Assembly (NCBI GenBank): GCA_016880695.1
Contig: JAEHCY010000441.1
Coordinates: forward strand, 1-5,316
Direction of reading: 5' to 3'
Length of the DNA stretch: 5,316 nt
DNA from: Chromatiaceae bacterium
GTDB lineage: Bacteria; Pseudomonadota; Gammaproteobacteria; Chromatiales; Chromatiaceae
Below, piece after piece: positions 1-5,316 of the stretch (position 1 is the first letter of the stretch; the number at the start of each line of letters is the position of its first letter). Position numbers and translations under genes: made by a program. Below the pieces are notes generated by a model that was given only the letters and a program-made list of their open reading frames with translations, made no database searches and had not been told where the DNA came from.

Positions 1-1
1 C

Positions 2-985
2 CCGAATGTGTGGGGCTGGCTCGCGGACCGCTCGGGTCGGCGACTGCCCATCGTGCGGCTGGCCTCTGGGCTTGCCACTCTGATCTTCGGCGGCATCTTC
101 ATCGTGCAGGGATTCTGGTGGGTCACCCTGGTGATGGCCCTGTTCAGCTTCTTCTGGAATGCCTCGCTGCCCCAGGTCGAGGCCGCCACCTTCAACCACC
201 TGGGGCTGCGTATTGGCCGTTACGCCAAGATCCGGCTGTGGGGCTCCATCGGCTTCGTGGTCAGTGTCGCGGCACTGGGACCTCTGGTCGAGGCCCTGGG
301 GACGGGCCTGGTGCCCAAGACGGTGCTCGCGCTTTTTCTGGCCATGTGGATCAGCAGCCTGGTGTTTCCAGAGGGCCCTTCGCATCCTCGCCAGGCCGAG
401 CCGGTGTCGCTGCGGCGCCTGCTCATGCAGCGGGAGATCCTGGCCTTTCTCAGTGCCTGCCTGTTGATGCAGGTGAGCCACAGCCAGTACTACACCTTTT
501 TCTCCATTTACCTCAAGGAGTCCGGTTACCAGGGAACGGCCATCGGTGCGCTCTGGGCCTGGGGTGTGGTGGCGGAGGTGCTGGTCTTTGTGGTGATGCA
601 TCGGTTGCTGGAACGCTTTGGTGCGCGCCGGGTGCTTCTTGGCAGCCTGCTGCTCGCCGCCGTCCGCTGGCTGCTGATCGGCCACTTTGTCACCAGCCCC
701 TGGGTGCTCATCGGCGCGCAGGCCCTGCACGCAGCCACCTTCGGCACCTTCCATGCCTCGGCCATCCATCTGGTGCATCACTATTTTCCCGGTCGCGTGC
801 AGGGGCGTGGCCAAGCCCTCTATAGCAGCCTGTCCTTTGGGGCCGGAGGCGCAATCGGTAGCTTAGCGGGTGGTTATCTGTGGGAGGGGTTCGGGCCGGT
901 GGCGAGCTTTTCCCTGGCCGCCGGAATTGCCGCCATCGGTGCCCTGGTGGTTTGGCGCTGGGTCGACCGGGACCACTGCTACTGA
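2..985 (+). CDS. MFS transporter, LacY/HcaT-like (MFS_1_like), 5'-truncated by window edge
   Basis: This is an inner-membrane secondary transporter of the major facilitator superfamily; the substrate cannot be read from the sequence. The reading frame is already open at the left edge, and the first complete codons give PNVWGWLADRSGRR. That is the MFS loop 2-3 motif (G-x-L-A-D-R-x-G-R-R), so TM1 and TM2, about 50-60 residues, lie outside the window. The remaining 327 residues contain about ten hydrophobic segments, matching TM3-TM12. A polar central loop (near EGPSHPRQAEPVSLRRLL) separates the two halves. The second half begins with a polar/aromatic helix (QVSHSQYYTFFSIYL) and carries a weak repeat of the loop motif (LLERFGARR). 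The general look, including the HSQYYTFFSIYLKE segment and a short charged C-terminus, resembles the HcaT/nucleoside-symporter-like group. The GTG at 8 is inside the motif and is not the true start. The stop TGA is at 983-985. It is co-directional with leuC, but a functional link to leucine synthesis is not shown. Confidence 0.85.
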   Translation, partial: PNVWGWLADRSGRRLPIVRLASGLATLIFGGIFIVQGFWWVTLVMALFSFFWNASLPQVEAATFNHLGLRIGRYAKIRLWGSIGFVVSVAALGPLVEALGTGLVPKTVLALFLAMWISSLVFPEGPSHPRQAEPVSLRRLLMQREILAFLSACLLMQVSHSQYYTFFSIYLKESGYQGTAIGALWAWGVVAEVLVFVVMHRLLERFGARRVLLGSLLLAAVRWLLIGHFVTSPWVLIGAQALHAATFGTFHASAIHLVHHYFPGRVQGRGQALYSSLSFGAGGAIGSLAGGYLWEGFGPVASFSLAAGIAAIGALVVWRWVDRDHCY

Positions 986-1022
986 GTGTGCGCGGCTCCG
1001 CGGTTGAGCTTCCTCGCCGAAA

Positions 1023-1051
1023 TTGTCTTCCCGGTTGGCAACGACTATCCT
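1023..1051 (+). promoter_or_regulatory. Candidate sigma70 promoter for leuC
   Basis: TTGTCT at 1023-1028 (4 of 6 matches to TTGACA) is followed after exactly 17 nt by TATCCT at 1046-1051 (4 of 6 to TATAAT). Transcription would start near 1058, leaving a leader of about 20 nt before the leuC ATG at 1079. An alternative -35, TTGGCA at 1035-1040 (5 of 6), has only a poor -10 (TTTCCT at 1058-1063). The gap holds no leucine-rich leader peptide and no clear attenuator hairpin, so leuL-type attenuation as in enterics is not supported. Partial matches of this quality occur by chance. Confidence 0.35.
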
Positions 1052-1078
1052 TCTCATTTTCCTCGCGAACGGGCAGAC

Positions 1079-2482
1079 ATGAGCGGCAAGACCCTCTATC
1101 AGAAGATCTGGGACGCCCATCTGGTGCGTGTCGATCCCGACGACACCGCGCTCCTCTATATTGACCGGCAACTGGTGCACGAGGTGACCTCGCCCCAAGC
1201 CTTCGACGGCCTGCGCCTGGCGGGGCGAAAGCCTTGGCGGGTGGAGGCGAATCTCGCGGTTCCCGATCACAACGTTCCCACCGCCGAGCGCGACAAGGGC
1301 ATCACTGACCCGGTGTCTCGGCTGCAGGTGGAAACCCTCGATCGCAACTGCGCCGAGTTCGGTATCACCGAGTTCCACATGGGCGACGAGCGCCAGGGTA
1401 TCGTGCATGTGATCGGACCCGAGCAGGGGTTCACCTTGCCCGGCATGACCCTGGTCTGTGGCGACTCCCACACCTCCACCCACGGCGCCTTCGGGGCTCT
1501 CGCCTTCGGGGTGGGGACCTCCGAGGTGGAGCACGTGCTCGCCACCCAGTGCCTGATCCAGAAGCCCTCCAAGACCCTACGCGTGCGTGTGGAGGGTCGG
1601 GTGGGTGCCGGGGTCACCGCCAAGGACATCGTGCTGGCCATCATTGGCGAGTTGGGACCCGCGGGAGGCACAGGCTACGTCATCGAGTTTGCAGGCGAGG
1701 CTATCCGGGCCCTGTCCATGGAAGGGCGCATGACGGTGTGCAATATGACCATCGAGGCGGGTGCCCGCGCCGGCTTGATCGGGGTGGACGAGAAAACCAT
1801 CGCCTACCTGGCCGGTCGGCCCTACGCGCCCAAGGGCGAGCTGTGGGACCAGGCGGTGGCCTACTGGCAGACCCTGCAGAGCGATGAGGATGCCTGGTTC
1901 GATCGGGAGCTTTTCATCAACGCTGCGACCCTCAAGCCCCAGGTCACCTGGGGCACCTCGCCGGAGATGGTGGTGGCGGTGGATGAGGCGGTGCCCGACC
2001 CAGCCCTGGAGGGCGATCGGGTCAAAGCGGAAGGGATGCGCCGCGCCCTGGTCTACATGGGCCTGGAGCCGGGTACGCGGATCACCGACATTCCCCTGGA
2101 CAAGGTGTTCATCGGCTCCTGCACCAACGCCCGCATCGAGGACCTCCGCGCGGCGGCGACAGTCGTGGAGGGGCGCCGAGTAGCGCACAGCATCCGTCTG
2201 GCGCTGGTGGTGCCGGGCTCGGGACCGGTGAAGCGGCAGGCGGAGGCCGAGGGGCTGGATCTCATCTTCCGGGAAGCGGGCTTCGAGTGGCGGGAGCCGG
2301 GGTGCTCTATGTGCCTGGCCATGAATGCGGATCGTCTGGCCCCGGGGGAGCGCTGCGCCTCCACCTCGAACCGCAACTTCGAAGGGCGCCAGGGGCAGGG
2401 GGGGCGCACCCACCTGGTGAGCCCGGCCATGGCGGCCGCGGCGGCGATTGCCGGTCACTTCGTCGATGTCCGCGGCTTCTGA
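1079..2482 (+). CDS. leuC: 3-isopropylmalate dehydratase large subunit LeuC
   Basis: LeuC is the iron-sulfur-carrying large subunit of cytoplasmic isopropylmalate isomerase. With LeuD it converts 2-isopropylmalate to 3-isopropylmalate, the second step of leucine biosynthesis. The 467-residue product is close to the usual length (about 466-470) and collinear with the family. It starts with [16 protein letters not shown] and has PDHNVPT at 62-68 and [21 protein letters not shown] at 128-148. It then has GSCTN at 346-350 and [10 protein letters not shown] at 407-416, and ends with [14 protein letters not shown] followed by an alanine-rich stretch. The aconitase-type [4Fe-4S] ligands are Cys348, Cys409 and Cys412. 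The frame stays open back to a GTG at 986, directly after the transporter stop. ATG 1079 was chosen because it gives the family-typical N-terminus, although its Shine-Dalgarno sequence is weak. Residue 351 is Ala, where Ser or Gly is more usual (GSCTNSRIEDLR). It is first in the leuC-lipoprotein-leuD cluster. Confidence 0.98.
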   Translation: MSGKTLYQKIWDAHLVRVDPDDTALLYIDRQLVHEVTSPQAFDGLRLAGRKPWRVEANLAVPDHNVPTAERDKGITDPVSRLQVETLDRNCAEFGITEFHMGDERQGIVHVIGPEQGFTLPGMTLVCGDSHTSTHGAFGALAFGVGTSEVEHVLATQCLIQKPSKTLRVRVEGRVGAGVTAKDIVLAIIGELGPAGGTGYVIEFAGEAIRALSMEGRMTVCNMTIEAGARAGLIGVDEKTIAYLAGRPYAPKGELWDQAVAYWQTLQSDEDAWFDRELFINAATLKPQVTWGTSPEMVVAVDEAVPDPALEGDRVKAEGMRRALVYMGLEPGTRITDIPLDKVFIGSCTNARIEDLRAAATVVEGRRVAHSIRLALVVPGSGPVKRQAEAEGLDLIFREAGFEWREPGCSMCLAMNADRLAPGERCASTSNRNFEGRQGQGGRTHLVSPAMAAAAAIAGHFVDVRGF

Positions 2483-2517
2483 AATGTCCCTCGAACCGGT
2501 GTCGGCGGGCATCTCTC

Positions 2518-2523
2518 GGGAGA
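2518..2523 (+). promoter_or_regulatory. Ribosome-binding site of the entericidin-like gene
   Basis: GGGAGA lies 7 nt upstream of the ATG at 2531, in the 48-bp gap after leuC. It is a better Shine-Dalgarno match than anything before leuC or leuD, and it supports the 42-codon frame as a translated gene. Confidence 0.55.
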
Positions 2524-2530
2524 CTTGGCC

Positions 2531-2659
2531 ATGAAAAGACTCCTCGGTTGGTTGTTGGCCGCGTGCCTTCTGGCGATGGCGAGCGGGTGCGAAACGGTCA
2601 AGGGGGTCGGCCGCGACGTGGAGAAGGCCGGCAAGACCATTCAGCGAACGGCGGATTAG
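2531..2659 (+). CDS. Entericidin A/B-like small lipoprotein between leuC and leuD
   Basis: This is a 42-residue reading frame from ATG 2531 to TAG 2657-2659. The N-terminus is a lipoprotein signal: MKRLLGW, then a hydrophobic stretch ending MASGC, with the predicted lipidated cysteine at residue 20. The box is A-S-G-C, so position -3 is Ala rather than the usual Leu/Val/Ile. The mature part, CETVKGVGRDVEKAGKTIQ followed by RTAD, matches the entericidin pattern C-(N/E)-T-x-x-G-x-G-x-D-(V/I)-x-x-x-G-x-x-I. Glu rather than Asp follows the cysteine, so outer-membrane sorting is the likelier outcome. In E. coli, EcnA and EcnB are described as an antidote/toxin lipoprotein pair; only one such gene is present here, and its role is unknown. 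A Shine-Dalgarno sequence lies 7 nt upstream. The stop is 3 nt before the leuD ATG, implying one transcript. From memory, similar small genes sit between leuC and leuD in other beta- and gammaproteobacteria. The family call is by motif only. Confidence 0.85.
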   Translation: MKRLLGWLLAACLLAMASGCETVKGVGRDVEKAGKTIQRTAD

Positions 2660-2662
2660 AGC

Positions 2663-3301
2663 ATGCAACCTTTTGAATCCTTCAGCGGCATCGTCTGTCC
2701 CTTGGATCGGGCCAACGTGGACACCGATGCGATCATCCCCAAGCAGTTCCTCAAGATGATAACCCGCACCGGGTTCGGCCCCTACCTGTTTGACGAGTGG
2801 CGCTACCTGGATGCGGGCGAGCCGGGCCAGGACTGTAGCGGCCGCCCCCTCAACCCGGAGTTCGTGCTCAACGACCCGCGCTACCGCGATGCGACCATCC
2901 TGCTCTCGCGGGAGAACTTCGGCTGTGGCTCCTCCCGGGAGCACGCCCCCTGGGCCCTGGCGGACTACGGGTTCCGCGTCCTCATCGCCCCCAGCTTCGC
3001 CGACATCTTCTTCAACAACTGCTTCAAGAACGGGATGCTGCCGATCCGACTGGCAGCCGAGGTGGTTGATGGCCTGTTCCACAAGGCCGGGGGGGCGAAG
3101 CCCCTGAGCCTTGCCGTGGACCTCGACGCCCAGCGCCTGCACACCGACGATGGCGAGGCGATCCACTTCGAGGTAGATCCCTTCCGCAAGTATTGCCTGC
3201 AGCACGGACTCGACGACATCGGGCTGACCTTGGAGCACCTGGAGCAGATCCACACCTACGAGGAGCGCCGCAAGGTAGAGGCCCCCTGGCTGTTCGGCTG
3301 A
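2663..3301 (+). CDS. leuD: 3-isopropylmalate dehydratase small subunit LeuD
   Basis: LeuD is the swivelling small subunit that pairs with LeuC to form active cytoplasmic isopropylmalate isomerase. The 212-residue product matches the longer LeuD type of beta- and gammaproteobacteria; the E. coli protein is about 201 residues. It starts [20 protein letters not shown] and has the substrate-loop region [13 protein letters not shown] at 18-30. [14 protein letters not shown] at 37-50 follows, then the family hallmark [15 protein letters not shown] at 85-99. [16 protein letters not shown] at 113-128 is next, and the protein ends [17 protein letters not shown] 2663 is the family-typical start. The upstream bases overlap the end of the lipoprotein gene and contain no good Shine-Dalgarno sequence: the nearest AGAG is only 1 nt from the ATG. 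Translation therefore probably depends on ribosomes finishing the lipoprotein frame, which is an inference. Confidence 0.98.
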   Translation: MQPFESFSGIVCPLDRANVDTDAIIPKQFLKMITRTGFGPYLFDEWRYLDAGEPGQDCSGRPLNPEFVLNDPRYRDATILLSRENFGCGSSREHAPWALADYGFRVLIAPSFADIFFNNCFKNGMLPIRLAAEVVDGLFHKAGGAKPLSLAVDLDAQRLHTDDGEAIHFEVDPFRKYCLQHGLDDIGLTLEHLEQIHTYEERRKVEAPWLFG

Positions 3302-3394
3302 CCGCTGGAGGGTGACCCTGCGCGCGCCCGGTGCCGGGGTCGTCGATCCCGCTTCACATCTGATCCGCGAATTCTTTTGGCGAGCACAGAGCTG

Positions 3395-4471
3395 ATGACA
3401 AAGAAGATCTTGATCCTTCCGGGAGATGGTATCGGTCCGGAGATCGTCGCCGAGGCTGTAAAGGTGTTGGCGGCCCTGCGCGAGGGCTACGGGCTCGACA
3501 TCGAGATGGAAGAGGCCCTGGTTGGGGGTGCGGCGATCGACGCCGTCGGCAACCCCTTGCCGGAGGAGACCCTGCGGCTTGCGCGGGCCTCCGATGCCGT
3601 GCTGCTCGGGGCGGTGGGCGGGCCAAAGTGGGAGCCGCTGGACATCTCAGTACGGCCCGAGAAGGGTCTGCTCGGATTACGGGCGGGGCTGGGGCTGTTC
3701 GCCAACCTGCGGCCGGCCATTCTTTATCCCCAGCTCGCGGACGCCTCCACCCTCAGGCCCGAGGTGGTATCGGGTCTGGATATCCTGATCGTGCGCGAGC
3801 TCACCGGTGGGATCTACTTCGGCCAGCCCCGGGGTATCCGAATCCTGGACGACGGCGAGCGGCAGGGTTTGAACACCCTCGTCTACCGCGAATCGGAAAT
3901 CCGCCGCATCTGCCGTGTGGCCTTCGAGATTGCCATGAAGCGCGGCAAGCGGGTCTGCTCGGTGGACAAGGCTAACGTTCTCGAGTGCACCGAGCTTTGG
4001 CGGCAGGTGGCGGTGGAGACCGCCCAGGCGTTCCCCGAGATCGAGCTCAGCCACATGTACGTGGACAATGCCGCCATGCAGTTGGTGCGCCGGCCCAAGC
4101 AGTTCGACGTGATCGTTACCGATAACATGTTCGGCGACATCCTCTCCGACGAGGCATCCATGCTTACGGGCTCGATCGGGATGTTGCCCTCGGCGTCTCT
4201 GAACGAGACCGGCAAGGGCATGTACGAACCGATCCACGGCTCCGCCCCCGACATCGCGGGACAGGGTATCGCCAATCCGCTGGCCACGATCCTTTCGGTG
4301 GCGATGATGCTCCGTTACACGCTGGATCAACCCGCGCTGGCCGATCGGGTGGAGGCCGCGGTGCGCGGCGTGCTCGATGCCGGCCTGCGCACGCCGGACA
4401 TCTACTCGCCGGGCAACCAGCGTGTGGGTACCGCTGTGATCGGGGATGCGGTGGCAAGGGCGCTGGGTTGA
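3395..4471 (+). CDS. leuB: 3-isopropylmalate dehydrogenase LeuB
   Basis: LeuB is a cytoplasmic NAD-dependent enzyme that oxidises and decarboxylates 3-isopropylmalate to 2-oxoisocaproate, the third dedicated step to leucine. The 358-residue product is of normal length. It begins [17 protein letters not shown]. Expected active-site residues are present: Arg96 and Arg106 in [12 protein letters not shown], Arg134 and Tyr141 in [15 protein letters not shown], and Lys192 in DKANVLE. The metal-binding aspartates Asp224, Asp248 and Asp252 are also present, in VDNAAMQL and [14 protein letters not shown]. The cofactor segment [15 protein letters not shown] (281-295) carries Asp286, typical of NAD rather than NADP use. 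A TTG at 3377 would add six residues (MASTEL) but is not conserved in the family, so ATG 3395 is preferred; neither has a strong Shine-Dalgarno sequence. The 93-bp gap from leuD has no clear promoter or terminator, so co-transcription with leuCD is likely. Confidence 0.98.
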   Translation: MTKKILILPGDGIGPEIVAEAVKVLAALREGYGLDIEMEEALVGGAAIDAVGNPLPEETLRLARASDAVLLGAVGGPKWEPLDISVRPEKGLLGLRAGLGLFANLRPAILYPQLADASTLRPEVVSGLDILIVRELTGGIYFGQPRGIRILDDGERQGLNTLVYRESEIRRICRVAFEIAMKRGKRVCSVDKANVLECTELWRQVAVETAQAFPEIELSHMYVDNAAMQLVRRPKQFDVIVTDNMFGDILSDEASMLTGSIGMLPSASLNETGKGMYEPIHGSAPDIAGQGIANPLATILSVAMMLRYTLDQPALADRVEAAVRGVLDAGLRTPDIYSPGNQRVGTAVIGDAVARALG

Positions 4472-4495
4472 CTCAAGTTCACTGTCAGTTAGAGT
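4468..4495 (+). promoter_or_regulatory. Candidate sigma70 promoter for asd, overlapping the leuB stop
   Basis: TTGACT at 4468-4473 matches the -35 consensus at 5 of 6 positions and overlaps the leuB TGA stop (4469-4471). After 16 nt comes TAGAGT at 4490-4495, 4 of 6 matches to TATAAT. Transcription would start near 4502, about 25 nt before the asd ATG. This could give asd its own transcription apart from leucine control. The inverted repeat GACTC (4470-4474) / GAGTC (4492-4496) coincides with the two elements. No hairpin with a T-run separates leuB and asd, so read-through is also possible. Confidence 0.4.
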
Positions 4496-4516
4496 CGTGA
4501 ATATTGGGTGTCTATC

Positions 4517-4523
4517 GAGGTGA
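4517..4523 (+). promoter_or_regulatory. Strong ribosome-binding site of asd
   Basis: GAGGTGA ends 4 nt before ATG 4528, with the GAGG core 7 nt away. It is the best Shine-Dalgarno sequence in the window, and it fixes the asd start and suggests efficient independent initiation. Confidence 0.75.
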
Positions 4524-4527
4524 AGCG

Positions 4528-5316
4528 ATGAAGCGAGTCGGTTTTGTGGGTTGGCGCGGTATGGTGGGCTCAGTGCTGATGGACCGCATGTGCGAGGAGG
4601 GAGACTTCGGCCACATCGCCGAGCCCGTCTTCTTCACCACCTCACAGGTTGGGCAGCCCGGACCGGACGTCGGCGTGCCAGTGGCACCGCTGGGGGACGC
4701 CTTCGATATTGAGGCGCTGCGCCGGATGGATGCGATCGTCACCTGCCAGGGCGGTGACTATACCAAGGAGGTGTATCCACTCCTGCGCACCGGGGGTTGG
4801 TCGGGGTACTGGATCGATGCGGCCTCAAGCCTGCGCATGGAGCGCGACAGCGTCATCATCCTCGATCCGGTGAACCTCGATGTGATTGAACGGGCCCTCG
4901 TCGCGGGCAAGCGTGACTTCATCGGGGGCAATTGCACGGTCAGCCTGATGCTCATGGCGTTGGGCGGATTGTTCAAGCGTGGGCTGGTGGAGTGGATGAC
5001 CGCCATGACCTACCAGGCGGCCTCCGGCGCGGGGGCCAAGAACATGCGCGAGCTTCTGGTGCAGATGGGGGTCCTGAACCGCGCCGTCTCACCCCTATTG
5101 GAAAACCCCGCTTCCGCGATCCTGGAGATCGATCGGCTGGTGGCCGAAGCCATGCGTGCCCCCGGGTTCCCCAGCGAGAACTTTGGTGTCCCCCTGGCAG
5201 GAAGCCTGATCCCCTGGATCGACTCCCAACTCCCCAGTGGCCAGAGCCGGGAGGAGTGGAAGGGCAGTGTGGAGACCAATAAGATCCTCGGGCGCGAGGA
5301 CCACCCCATCCCCATC
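4528..5316 (+). CDS. asd: Aspartate-semialdehyde dehydrogenase Asd, 3'-truncated by window edge
   Basis: Asd is a cytoplasmic NADPH-dependent enzyme that reduces beta-aspartyl phosphate to aspartate semialdehyde. This is the branch point for lysine/diaminopimelate, threonine and methionine. The first 263 codons are present and the frame is open at the right edge; the gamma-type enzyme is usually about 370 residues. It starts [18 protein letters not shown], with the nucleotide-binding glycine motif GWRGMVGS at 8-15. [11 protein letters not shown] at 33-43 and [14 protein letters not shown] at 71-84 follow, and [10 protein letters not shown] is at 95-104. The catalytic Cys136 lies in [13 protein letters not shown] (131-143), and Gln163 in [26 protein letters not shown] is at 242-254. 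The later catalytic Arg and His, about R267 and H274 in E. coli, lie beyond the edge and cannot be checked. The sequence is of the gram-negative gamma type, not the shorter Gram-positive type. The start is fixed by the strong Shine-Dalgarno sequence. leuB-asd adjacency is common in gammaproteobacteria, where fimV and truA often follow. Confidence 0.97.
   Translation, partial: MKRVGFVGWRGMVGSVLMDRMCEEGDFGHIAEPVFFTTSQVGQPGPDVGVPVAPLGDAFDIEALRRMDAIVTCQGGDYTKEVYPLLRTGGWSGYWIDAASSLRMERDSVIILDPVNLDVIERALVAGKRDFIGGNCTVSLMLMALGGLFKRGLVEWMTAMTYQAASGAGAKNMRELLVQMGVLNRAVSPLLENPASAILEIDRLVAEAMRAPGFPSENFGVPLAGSLIPWIDSQLPSGQSREEWKGSVETNKILGREDHPIPI

Noticed and set aside
10..825. A 271-codon + strand frame overlapping the transporter gene
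   Set aside because: It is a shifted-frame shadow of the transporter, rich in Gly, Ala, Arg and Pro, with no membrane segments or motif. The overlapping frame has clear MFS features.
991..1002. CGCGG-CT-CCGCG inverted repeat after the transporter as a rho-independent terminator
   Set aside because: The stem is only 5 bp with a 2-nt loop (or 4 bp with a 4-nt loop), and no T-run follows, so it is not a credible intrinsic terminator.
986..1078. Upstream extension of LeuC from GTG 986 (31 extra residues)
   Set aside because: The frame is open, but the extra residues are not part of the LeuC family, while ATG 1079 gives the expected N-terminus and length. The extension would also cover the promoter candidate.
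2429..2459. GC-rich alanine-codon stretch near the end of leuC as a repeat
   Set aside because: It encodes the conserved [11 protein letters not shown] segment found in most LeuC proteins, so it is explained by coding.
1577..3253. A 558-codon open frame on the minus strand spanning leuC, the lipoprotein gene and leuD
   Set aside because: It is antisense to three well-supported genes. Its translation is low-complexity in the manner of high-GC antisense frames (rich in Gly, Ala, Arg, His, Val, Leu) with no recognisable motif. Long stop-free antisense frames are expected at this GC content.
3323..3338. CCCG-GTGC-CGGG hairpin in the leuD-leuB gap as a terminator or attenuator
   Set aside because: The stem is only 4-5 bp, does not extend, and has no following T-run. 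Such short GC repeats are common in this composition.
3331..3363. A 10-codon GTG frame after the orphan GGAGGGTGA as a leader peptide
   Set aside because: The spacing from the Shine-Dalgarno-like sequence is too long. The peptide has a single leucine and no run of codons suggesting attenuation, and no partner hairpins are seen.
3353..3381. TTCACA (5 of 6 to the -35 consensus) as a leuB promoter
   Set aside because: No acceptable -10 element lies 16-18 nt downstream; the bases there are TTTTGGC.

Overview
The window is a high-GC (roughly 65% by eye), densely coding stretch in which every supported gene lies on the + strand. The protein sequences (LeuC, LeuD, LeuB and a gamma-type Asd) and the order leuC-leuD-leuB-asd fit a gammaproteobacterium. 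The Pseudomonas/Chromatiales/Ectothiorhodospiraceae side of the class is the best guess; betaproteobacteria share much of this layout. Nothing in the window fixes the genus.

Layout: (1) 2-985, the 3' part of an MFS transporter of the LacY/HcaT-like type, cut by the left edge. (2) 986-1078, a 93-bp gap with a plausible sigma70 promoter. (3) 1079-2482 leuC, large subunit of isopropylmalate isomerase. (4) 2531-2659, a 42-residue entericidin-like lipoprotein gene, easily missed because of its size, lying between the two isomerase subunit genes. (5) 2663-3301 leuD, the small subunit, starting 3 nt after the lipoprotein stop. (6) 3302-3394, a 93-bp gap with no convincing promoter or terminator. (7) 3395-4471 leuB, isopropylmalate dehydrogenase. 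(8) 4472-4527, a 56-bp gap; together with the end of leuB it holds a promoter-like element and a strong Shine-Dalgarno sequence. (9) 4528-5316, the first 263 codons of asd, cut by the right edge.

LeuCD isomerises 2-isopropylmalate to 3-isopropylmalate, and LeuB oxidises and decarboxylates it to 2-oxoisocaproate, the direct precursor of leucine. Asd serves a different branch: it makes aspartate semialdehyde for lysine, diaminopimelate, threonine and methionine. leuA (isopropylmalate synthase) is not in the window and is probably elsewhere, as is common in these bacteria. I see no tRNA, rRNA, CRISPR array, insertion sequence or phage-like gene.

This is mostly an ordinary housekeeping region. 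The point most worth a second look is the entericidin-like lipoprotein gene inside leuCD, with leuD apparently lacking its own good ribosome-binding site. I found no evidence of a wholly new system.
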